A stretch of 12,037 bases of DNA from an uncultured Campylobacter sp. (GTDB taxonomy: Bacteria > Campylobacterota > Campylobacteria > Campylobacterales > Campylobacteraceae), in NCBI RefSeq assembly GCF_938030785.1, contig NZ_CALHIK010000083.1, positions 1 through 12,037 of the forward strand, read 5' to 3'. Position 1 is the stretch's first letter; every line of letters begins with the position of its first letter. The notes beneath the pieces are model-generated. The model saw only the letters and a program-made list of their open reading frames with translations. It had not been told where the DNA came from and did no database searches. This document shows, in pieces, positions 6,294 to 12,037 of this stretch. Made by a program: the position numbers and the translations under genes.

Positions 6294-7064
6294 TCAATCC
6301 CTTTGTCGCATCTTAAATAGCTCTTCAAGCGGGTTATTCTCCAGGTTTGAAATTTCCTCAATGCTTCCTTCAAAAGCGATTTTTTGATTATCCACGATCA
6401 AAAACCGATCCAAAATGTCAAAGATACTATCCACGTCGTGCGTCACCATAACGACTGTGACGCCGAGGCTATCTCTAAGCTCGCAAACAAGCCTATCAAG
6501 GGCTCTGGCACTGAGCGGATCAAGCCCCGAGTTTGGCTCGTCCAAAAATAAAATTTCAGGGCTGAGAGCGAGCGAGCGAGCCAGTGCCACGCGCTTTTTC
6601 ATACCGCCGCTAAGCTCGTTTGGGCTAAGCGCGGCGGCCTCCTTCTTAAGCCCCACCTTTTGGATCCAAAACATCGATAGCTCATCTATCTCGCGCTCGC
6701 TAAATTTAGAGTATTCGCGCAGCAGCACGCCTACGTTTTCAAGCACGCTCATCGAGCTGTAAAGCGCGCCGAACTGAAACATCACGCCGCATTTTAGGCG
6801 GATCTCGTTTTGCTCCGCCTCGCTCGCGCTCCAAATATCGCGCCCGAAAATTTTAATCTCGCCGCTTTGCGGACGTTTTAAAAATATGAGCGTTTTCATT
6901 AATGTCGTTTTACCGCTGCCGCTGCCGCCTAAAAAGCCGTAAATTTCGCCCCTTTTGACGCTAAAGCTCACGCAATCGTGCATAACGCGCGAGCCGTACG
7001 CGGTAGTAACATCGCGTGCGACTATAATTTTAGAGGTCCCACTAGATTGCACTTGCTCGCTCAT
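6294..7064 (-). CDS. mlaF: MlaF-type ABC transporter ATP-binding protein
   Basis: A 256-residue ABC ATPase. Walker A is GGSGSGKT (46-53), the Q-loop is around Gln97 (MFQFGALYSSMSVLENV), the signature is LSGGM (151-155), Walker B is ILFLDEP (171-177), and the switch His is 209 (VTHD). The GALYSSMSVLENV stretch after the Q-loop is typical of the Mla/Ttg2 family. It would power MlaE at the cytoplasmic face. I use the ATG at 7064, which overlaps the mlaE stop as ATGA and has GGAG about 8 nt upstream; a longer reading from 7118 would add 18 residues overlapping mlaE without support. The D-loop neighbourhood reads DEPNSGLDP rather than the more common DEPTTGLDP, probably harmless. C. jejuni IamA (Cj1647) is the likely counterpart, from memory. 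Confidence 0.95.
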   Translation of the reverse strand: MSEQVQSSGTSKIIVARDVTTAYGSRVMHDCVSFSVKRGEIYGFLGGSGSGKTTLMKTLIFLKRPQSGEIKIFGRDIWSASEAEQNEIRLKCGVMFQFGALYSSMSVLENVGVLLREYSKFSEREIDELSMFWIQKVGLKKEAAALSPNELSGGMKKRVALARSLALSPEILFLDEPNSGLDPLSARALDRLVCELRDSLGVTVVMVTHDVDSIFDILDRFLIVDNQKIAFEGSIEEISNLENNPLEELFKMRQRD

Positions 7065-8164
7065 AGCCCGATCTCCGAAAACAGAACCGCAAAGACCGCG
7101 TCGATCGCAATAACCCAAAATATCGCATTTACGACGCTGATCGTGGTGTATTCGCCGATGCTTTGGGTATTTCCTTTGACCTCAAAACCCCGCATGCAGC
7201 CGATGATGGCGATAAATGCCCCGAAAAAAGGCGCCTTTATCATACCGACTAAAAAGTGCCTGAACTCAACCGCGGATTTAAATCTATTTAGATAATCGCT
7301 AAAAGGGATCTCCAAATACGCCTCGCACACGATCATCTGCGCGAGGATACTCACGCCGTCCGCGATAAAAATAACTAGCGGCATCACAAAAACCATCGCG
7401 ATTATGCGCGGCATCGACAGGAAATAAAAGGGATCAAAGCCCATCGTCTTCATCGCGTCGATCTCCTCGGTGATCTTCATCACGCCGATCTGCGCCGTAA
7501 AGCTCGAAGCCGAACGGCCCGCGATGACGATGGCGGCGATTAGAGGCGCCACTTCGCGCAGCGTCAAAGAGCCCATAATATCGATGATATAGACGCTGGC
7601 GCCAAATTTAGAAAGCATATCCGAGCCGATGTAAGCAAGCACGATACCGATCAAAAACGCCGTCAAAGATACGATAAAAAGCGCGTCTATGCCGCTATCT
7701 TTGATGAAATTTACCGTCTCTTTGAATCTAAATTTAAAAGGCTTTGCAAAAATCGCGACGAGCTTTACGAAAAACTCGCCCAAAAATGAAGCTAAAGAAA
7801 GCAGCCCCAAAAGCCCTATGTGGATATAAAGCCCGATCTGCGCGAAAAAGCCCGGCGCAAGAGGCTTCGGTACGCAACCAAAATCGATCGATTCATCATT
7901 TATGAAATCAAAAATTTTTCGCGCTTTGTCGTTACTACCCGTGAAGCTTACCCGCTTGCCAGCAAGGGCGTTTTTGATCATCAGCGCCATGAAGTAGTCT
8001 AAATTTGAAATTTCGCTTAAGCTTAGCTCCAGCTCGTTTAAATTTTTTACCGCTTTTTTTAGTGCAAGTAGCTGGGAGCGCGAGCTTTTGTAGTTCCACT
8101 GTCCACGTAGCGATAAGGTATTTTTCCCGCCCGAGCTTTCGAGCGAAAAGGCTAAATTCCGCAA
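7061..8164 (-). CDS. mlaE: MlaE-type permease with N-terminal MlaB/STAS-like domain
   Basis: A 367-residue inner-membrane protein. Residues 1-95 look like a small STAS domain (LSLRGQWNYKSS, then ELSLSEISNLDYFMALMIKNAL), the role played by separate MlaB in E. coli. The rest is the MlaE permease: a membrane-associated segment near 105-140, hydrophobic helices at about 160-180, 195-215, 250-280, 308-323 and 340-363, and the coupling motif ITEEIDAMKTMGFDP (231-245), which contacts the ATPase. It carries phospholipid together with MlaF and MlaD. The start is TTG at 8164-8162 with GGAGAG 6 nt before it. It is the first gene of the nine-gene minus-strand run and lies opposite murJ across an 80-bp divergent region. 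C. jejuni IamB (Cj1646) is the probable counterpart, from memory. Confidence 0.93.
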   Translation of the reverse strand: MRNLAFSLESSGGKNTLSLRGQWNYKSSRSQLLALKKAVKNLNELELSLSEISNLDYFMALMIKNALAGKRVSFTGSNDKARKIFDFINDESIDFGCVPKPLAPGFFAQIGLYIHIGLLGLLSLASFLGEFFVKLVAIFAKPFKFRFKETVNFIKDSGIDALFIVSLTAFLIGIVLAYIGSDMLSKFGASVYIIDIMGSLTLREVAPLIAAIVIAGRSASSFTAQIGVMKITEEIDAMKTMGFDPFYFLSMPRIIAMVFVMPLVIFIADGVSILAQMIVCEAYLEIPFSDYLNRFKSAVEFRHFLVGMIKAPFFGAFIAIIGCMRGFEVKGNTQSIGEYTTISVVNAIFWVIAIDAVFAVLFSEIGL

Positions 8165-8196
8165 AAATTTCTCTCCAAAATCAAAAAATAGGGGAA

Positions 8197-8209
8197 ATTA
8201 TAATATAAT
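8197..8209. promoter_or_regulatory. Overlapping divergent -10 boxes for mlaE and murJ
   Basis: On the plus strand TATAAT occurs at 8199-8204 and again at 8204-8209, sharing one base. On the minus strand TATAAT covers 8202-8197. The downstream plus-strand box would start transcription near 8216, about 29 nt before the murJ ATG. The minus box would start near 8190, about 26 nt before the mlaE TTG. No TTGACA -35 is visible, which is normal for Campylobacter sigma-70 promoters. Start sites are inferred from spacing only. Confidence 0.7.
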
Positions 8210-8244
8210 CAACCTTGGCATTTTATAAAATTTAATGGAGATTT

Positions 8245-9642
8245 ATGCTCAGAGGCTTTTTCACAAATAGCGTAGGCACGCTGGTTTCGCGGGTTTTGGG
8301 ATTCGTGCGCGACCTGCTTACCGCATCGGTTTTGGGCGCGGGGATTTACAGTGATCTGTTTTTCGTAGCGTTTAAACTGCCTAATCTTTTCCGCAGGCTC
8401 TTCGGCGAGGGAGCCTTTACGCAGGCGTTTTTACCGAGCTTTACAGCCGCGCGTAAAAAAGGAATTTTTGCCGCAGCGGTGCTTATTAAATTTAGCATTT
8501 TTATCGCGCTTTTAACGGCACTCGTGCTGCTCGCCGCGCCCGTTTTTACTAAAGTTTTGGCATACGGATTTAGCGCCGAGCAGATCGGTCTTGCCGTGCC
8601 ATACGTGCGGATAAATTTTTTCTACCTTACGTTTATCTTCGTCGTTACGCTCTTTGCCTCGCTGCTTCAGTACCGCGATCACTTCGCTACGACGGCGTTT
8701 TCGACCGCACTTTTAAATTTAGCGATGATCGCGGCGCTTCTGCTAGCTCGCGGCAAGGACGGCGCCACGGCGGTGCTCTATCTTAGCTTCGGCGTCGTGG
8801 CGGGCGGGCTTTTACAGCTTGCGGTGCACGTTTATGCGCTGAAATTTACCGGCATGCTGCGCGTCTTAGCGGGTGGCTTTGCGCGGCTTGCGCGGGGCGA
8901 TAAGCCGCAGACGCAGGGCTTTTATAAAAATTTTTTCGCGGGCGTGCTCGGTGCGTCGGCGCTTCAGCTAAGCTCGTTTATAGATACCTTTTTTGCGAGT
9001 TTCCTCGCTAGCGGCAGTATCAGCTATCTTTACTACGCCAACCGCATATTTCAGCTGCCGCTCGCGCTTTTTGCGATTGCACTTAGCACGGCGATATTTC
9101 CGCGCATGAGCAAATTCGTAAAAGCGCACGACGACGCGCAGGCTCTGGCGCTCGTGCAGCGCGGATTTTACTTCCTTTTGGCGCTGCTTGGGCTCTCTGC
9201 GATAGGCGGCGTGATGCTGCGAAACGAGATCACGCAGCTGCTATTTGAGCGCGGAGAATTTACACATCAAAATTCTATCGAATGCGCCGCAGTTCTCGGC
9301 GCGTATATGGTAGGGCTCGTGCCGTTTGGGCTGTCTAGGATTTTTTCGCACTGGCTATATGCGAATATGAAGCAGAGGCTAAGCGCGAAAATTTCGATCT
9401 GGTGCGTCTTTATAAACGTCGCTTTGTGTGCGCTGTTTTTTAAACCCTTCGGTGCGGTGGGGCTTGCGTTTGCAAGCACGATAACAGGAGCGTTTCTGCT
9501 CGGCTTTAATCTCTATTTTTTTGGATTTAATAACTTTTTGGCTATAATCCGCGCAAAAAAAATTATTGCGATCGCGGCGCTTTGTGCGGGCGAGGCGGCG
9601 ATTTTATACATTTTAAAAGGCTTGTATTATGGTAATTTATGA
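8245..9642 (+). CDS. murJ: Lipid II flippase MurJ
   Basis: A 465-residue polytopic membrane protein of the MurJ/MviN family, which flips lipid II across the inner membrane for peptidoglycan synthesis. The N-terminus has the family hallmark: SRVLGFVRD (15-23), SDLFFVAFKLPNLFRRLFGEGAFTQAF (36-62). Arg16, Arg22, Asp37 and Arg50/51 match charged residues of the E. coli central cavity (R18, R24, D39, R52 region). Later blocks such as FIDTFFASFL, YLYYANRIFQLPLALFAIALSTAIFP and FGLSRIFSHWLYA are also typical. Hydrophobic helices run throughout; about 14 are expected and I did not count them one by one. It is somewhat shorter than the E. coli protein (511). The ATG has GGAG 5 nt upstream. Its last 14 nt overlap cysS, so the two are probably cotranslated. 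Confidence 0.95.
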   Translation: MLRGFFTNSVGTLVSRVLGFVRDLLTASVLGAGIYSDLFFVAFKLPNLFRRLFGEGAFTQAFLPSFTAARKKGIFAAAVLIKFSIFIALLTALVLLAAPVFTKVLAYGFSAEQIGLAVPYVRINFFYLTFIFVVTLFASLLQYRDHFATTAFSTALLNLAMIAALLLARGKDGATAVLYLSFGVVAGGLLQLAVHVYALKFTGMLRVLAGGFARLARGDKPQTQGFYKNFFAGVLGASALQLSSFIDTFFASFLASGSISYLYYANRIFQLPLALFAIALSTAIFPRMSKFVKAHDDAQALALVQRGFYFLLALLGLSAIGGVMLRNEITQLLFERGEFTHQNSIECAAVLGAYMVGLVPFGLSRIFSHWLYANMKQRLSAKISIWCVFINVALCALFFKPFGAVGLAFASTITGAFLLGFNLYFFGFNNFLAIIRAKKIIAIAALCAGEAAILYILKGLYYGNL

Positions 9643-11203
9643 TAGTTTGAGCAAAAAGAAGCTCCCATTTAAGCCCATTAGCGAGGGGTTGGCGCGCATT
9701 TACGCCTGCGGCCCGACCGTTTATGACGATGCGCATTTGGGGCACGCAAAGAGCGCCGTGAGCTTCGATCTGCTGCGCCGCGTACTGCAGGCCGAGGGCT
9801 ATGAGGTAAAATTTGCGCGAAATTTCACCGACATCGACGATAAAATTTTAAAAAAGATGGCGGAAACCGGCAAGAGTCTGGGGGAGATCACGGAGCTTTA
9901 TACCCGCAGATATTTGCAGGATATGAGCGCGCTAAACGTCGCGGATGCGAGCATTTCGCCCAAGGCGACCGAAAATATCGCCGCGATCTGCGAGCTCATA
10001 TCTTCACTTCTTCAAAAAGGCTTTGCCTACGAGATCGCGGGTGACGGTATCTACTTCGACACGCGCAAGGACGGGGATTATCTAAGCCTTAGCGGCAAAA
10101 AAGAGGGCGCCGGCAAAAACATTGCCCGCGTTGCCTCAAACGATGCCAAGCACGACGAGAAGGACTTCGTGCTGTGGAAATTTGACGAGAATTGGTTTGA
10201 TAGCCCGTTTGGCAAAGGGCGCCCGGGCTGGCACAGCGAGTGCGTCGCGATGATTTTAGCGCACCTTGATAGCGGTGATCCGCAATTTTGCATCGACATT
10301 CACGCAGGCGGCGCCGATCTGCTCTTCCCGCATCACGAAAACGAAGCCGCGCAGTGCCGCTGCGCTCGCCATAGAGCGCTAAGCAAATACTGGCTTCACA
10401 ACGGCTTCGTGCAAGTAAATAACGAGAAGATGAGCAAGAGTCTCGGCAACTCATTTTTTGTAGGAGACGCCCTAAAAATCGCACCTGGCGAGGCACTGAG
10501 GTTTTATCTTTTAAGCTCGCATTATAGGGCAAATTTTAATTATTCGGTGGCCGATCTGCTTGCGAGCAAAAAGAGGCTCGATAAAATTTACCGCCTTAAA
10601 AAGCGCGTCCGTGACGTTTTAGCTCCCGCTGCGGGGCAAAATTCCGCAGCATGCATATCTGAACATACCGCGCAAATTTCATCCGCGAGCTCTGCGCGGG
10701 TTTGCGGAGATGCGGGGCAAAATTTAGCTTCAAACGAATCTCAAAATTTAAGCTCAAACGCGGCGCCGAATTCCAAACCTAAAAATTCCGCGTCTGAGCT
10801 GCCTGCCGTGGAGGCTAAATTTAGATCGGAGATGATGGAATTTTTGAGCGACGATCTTAACACCTCAGGCGCGCTTGCGGTGCTCGATAGCTTCGTAGCA
10901 GGCGCGAACGAAGCGCTAGATCGCGCGCCAAAAGACAAGGCGCTAAAGGTTCAGATCGCCGCAAATTTGGAGTTTGCGAAGCAGACGCTCGGAATTTTAT
11001 ATGAGGATGAGACCGAATACTTTCGCTTCGGCGTGAGCGAGCAGCAGAGGGCGCAGATCGAGGAGCTGATAAAACAGCGCGCACAGGCGAAAGCGGAAAA
11101 GAATTTTGCGGGCGCGGATGCCATCAGGGCGCGCCTTACGGATATGAAGATCGAAGTGATGGATACGCCTAGCGGCACCGTTTGGGAGGTCGCGGCGGAG
11201 TAA
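9629..11203 (+). CDS. cysS: Cysteinyl-tRNA synthetase with an extra linker of about 60 residues
   Basis: A class I aminoacyl-tRNA synthetase that charges tRNA-Cys. The order of motifs is intact: CGPTVYDDAHLGHAKS (27-42) with the HIGH-type motif H36-L-G-H39, FTDIDDKI (66-73), PGWHSECVAM (199-208), HAGGADLLFPHHENEAAQ (225-242) and KMSKS (267-271). The zinc ligands appear to be Cys27, Cys205, His235 and Glu239. The C-terminus includes the anticodon-binding helices (RSEMMEFLSDDLNTSGALAVL) and a final KIEVMDTPSGTVWE. At 524 residues it is about 60 longer than the usual 460. The excess is a low-complexity Ser/Asn/Ala-rich stretch at about 334-392, between the catalytic half and the anticodon-binding half. 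The start lies inside the end of murJ, with AAAGG about 9 nt before it. The catalytic residues look fully functional. Confidence 0.97.
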   Translation: MVIYDSLSKKKLPFKPISEGLARIYACGPTVYDDAHLGHAKSAVSFDLLRRVLQAEGYEVKFARNFTDIDDKILKKMAETGKSLGEITELYTRRYLQDMSALNVADASISPKATENIAAICELISSLLQKGFAYEIAGDGIYFDTRKDGDYLSLSGKKEGAGKNIARVASNDAKHDEKDFVLWKFDENWFDSPFGKGRPGWHSECVAMILAHLDSGDPQFCIDIHAGGADLLFPHHENEAAQCRCARHRALSKYWLHNGFVQVNNEKMSKSLGNSFFVGDALKIAPGEALRFYLLSSHYRANFNYSVADLLASKKRLDKIYRLKKRVRDVLAPAAGQNSAACISEHTAQISSASSARVCGDAGQNLASNESQNLSSNAAPNSKPKNSASELPAVEAKFRSEMMEFLSDDLNTSGALAVLDSFVAGANEALDRAPKDKALKVQIAANLEFAKQTLGILYEDETEYFRFGVSEQQRAQIEELIKQRAQAKAEKNFAGADAIRARLTDMKIEVMDTPSGTVWEVAAE

Positions 11204-11233
11204 AACGTAAAATTTAGCGCAAAATTTTACGTT
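11204..11233 (+). terminator. Hairpin immediately after cysS
   Basis: AACGTAAAATTT (11204-11215) pairs perfectly with AAATTTTACGTT (11222-11233) across a 6-nt loop, AGCGCA, beginning right after the cysS stop codon. U-rich sequence follows (AAATTTTATGATTTTTG). The stem is AT-rich, so it is weaker than a classical terminator, but its place suits the 3' end of the murJ-cysS transcript. Part of it is a one-mismatch copy of the 17-mer found at 1961 and 5179. Confidence 0.6.
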
Positions 11234-11634
11234 AAATTTTATGATTTTTGTCATACGGAGTACAAATCCGAACGCTAATTCGCGCATAAATTTCAGTGCG
11301 ATTTCATTCGGCGGTGCGATGGTAGCACTGCGGCGGTCGTGCATATTTCGGCGCAATTTTTATTCGGCGATACAATGATACGGCGATGTGGCGGCGAAGA
11401 CACAAGGCGGATCGCAATTTTCATTCGTAGGCGCTGTCGACGCGATGATGAAAGCGTGATTTTTAGCTTATGCCGAGTTGCGGTGTAGCGGAATAGTGCC
11501 GCGGCGAGGTAGTGTCACAGTGCTGCGTATAAATTTAGCGCGATTTTTTTGAAGGCGCGGCAGTATGAAAGTGCAATGCGGCGCGGCGATGTGAAGTCGC
11601 GATACACGTGATGTATAACGGCACTTTGTAGCGT

Positions 11635-11724
11635 TTTCAAAGCATTTAACGCTTATGACGTGCGAAAGTGTTTAGAAATCGCGATGAATAAAAAAACTCG
11701 CTACTTTCAAAGCATTTAATGCTT
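11635..11724. repeat. Pair of 20-bp repeats carrying a small palindrome, 70 bp apart
   Basis: TTTCAAAGCATTTAAYGCTT occurs at 11635-11654 (Y=C) and 11705-11724 (Y=T), 19 of 20 bases identical. The right copy contains a perfect dyad, AAGCATT-T-AATGCTT; the left has one mismatch. Seventy bp is close to a whole number of helical turns. The pair could be an operator for an unknown regulator or remains of a duplicated segment. Confidence 0.65.
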
Positions 11725-11860
11725 CGAACGCGGCAAACAAAAAAAGCTAAATCTCGGTATCGTCCGCACGGTCACCGCATGCGAGCGAGTTGATTTAGCG
11801 AGCTTGCGAAGCGCAAATTAGTCCCACGCCGTAGCGCAAATTTGTGCTGTCTCGCGGCCG

Positions 11861-12000
11861 AAATTCTAAAATTTAAGGAATTTAAGGGTTGGGGTTCTAA
11901 AGTTTTAGAAATTTCGGGGTTGGAATTCTAAAATTTCAAGAATTTTGGAATTGTAAATTCTAAAATTTTAGGAATTTTGAGATTTAAATTTTAAAAATTT
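11861..12000. repeat. Tandem degenerate repeat, period about 31 bp, 4-5 copies
   Basis: The core TTCTAAA-rTTT recurs starting at 11864, 11895, 11926 and 11958, spacings 31, 31 and 32. A weaker fifth copy (TTTTAAAAATTT) is near 11989. Each core resembles the palindrome TTCTAAAATTTTAGAA, followed by (G)GAATTT and, between copies, GGGTTGG. The array ends about 20 bp before the presumed TTG start at 12019. Copies are too diverged and too close to be a CRISPR. Confidence 0.75.
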
Positions 12001-12018
12001 TATAAAAAAGGATAGCAT

Positions 12019-12037
12019 TTGAACGGCTTTAAAACTT
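12019..12037 (+). CDS. Probable start of the next gene, cut by the window end (possibly msbA)
   Basis: A TTG at 12019-12021 follows AAAAAAGGA by about 7 nt, a good ribosome binding site, and opens a frame reading M-N-G-F-K-T before the window ends. In C. jejuni an MsbA-type ABC exporter gene follows cysS (Cj0803, from memory), so that is the best guess, but six codons cannot show it. Confidence 0.4.

Larger units (their letters stand above)
11204..12018. other. 815-bp region without a supportable gene
   Basis: No open frame here looks like a gene: those present are short, lack a ribosome binding site, or are antisense to cysS. I see no tRNA or rRNA. From left to right it holds the cysS hairpin, a GC-rich stretch (about 11270-11630) with many loose repetitions of GCGGCG, GCGATG and ATTCGGCG, a pair of AAGCATT palindromes (11635 and 11705), and the 31-bp-period tandem array (11861-12000). 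The GC-rich part could be a decayed gene. Confidence 0.6.

Noticed and set aside
7065..7118. Longer MlaF with 18 extra N-terminal residues
   Set aside because: The extension overlaps mlaE and has no ribosome binding site; the ATG at 7064 has an ATGA overlap and a good site.
10857..11356. Minus-strand frames of 75-119 residues opposite cysS and past its end
   Set aside because: Antisense to conserved cysS sequence and crossing its terminator hairpin; no start signal or recognisable protein.
11746..11799. Inverted arms GCTAAATC / GATTTAGC enclosing 38 nt, considered as a structured RNA
   Set aside because: Arms are only 8 bp with an interrupted inner stem and match no RNA family I know; likely chance in this composition.
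11861..12000. Possible CRISPR array
   Set aside because: The period is about 31 bp in total, leaving no room for spacers, and copies are degenerate; no cas genes nearby.

Overview
The window looks like chromosomal DNA of a GC-richer, oral-type Campylobacter (C. gracilis or the C. showae/rectus group are the best guesses; species not proven). The evidence is the gene order murF - alpha/beta hydrolase - small Phd-like protein - ddl - ruvA - ... - murJ - cysS, which as I remember it matches the C. jejuni Cj0795c-Cj0802 block. The MurF N-terminal extension and the intergenic DNA full of AAATTTTAAAATTT-like palindromes fit this too. Most of the window is ordinary core genome. The unusual parts are a four-gene Mla-type lipid-transport cluster placed between ruvA and murJ, a cbrC-family gene sitting inside that cluster, and repeat-rich intergenic DNA at both ends.

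Layout. 1-142 (minus) is the 5' end of murF. 143-987 has no supportable gene. 988-8164 (minus) is one run of nine co-directional genes, in transcription order: mlaE (with an N-terminal MlaB/STAS-like part), mlaF, cbrC-like, mlaD, ABC-auxiliary lipoprotein, ruvA, ddl, Phd/YefM-like small protein, alpha/beta hydrolase. Several junctions are ATGA or longer overlaps (mlaE/mlaF, mlaD/lipoprotein, lipoprotein/ruvA, phd/hydrolase), so at least parts are translationally coupled. 8165-8244 is a short divergent promoter region with overlapping TATAAT boxes facing both ways. 8245-11203 (plus) holds murJ and cysS, overlapping by 14 nt and closed by a perfect 12-bp hairpin. 11204-12018 has no supportable gene, but carries a pair of small palindromes and a 31-bp-period tandem repeat just before a probable TTG start at 12019 (possibly msbA, by synteny only).

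How the genes fit together. MlaE/MlaF/MlaD and the lipoprotein would form an inner-membrane ABC machine moving phospholipid between the envelope membranes. Ddl makes D-Ala-D-Ala, MurF adds it to the peptidoglycan precursor, and MurJ flips the finished lipid II. The region is therefore mostly an envelope-building neighbourhood, with two housekeeping genes (ruvA, cysS) inside the same transcription units. The cbrC-like gene is the clear guest: it splits mlaF from mlaD, is flanked by AT-rich palindromes and short direct repeats, and breaks the otherwise overlapping arrangement. I did not find a convincing wholly new defence or mobile system here.
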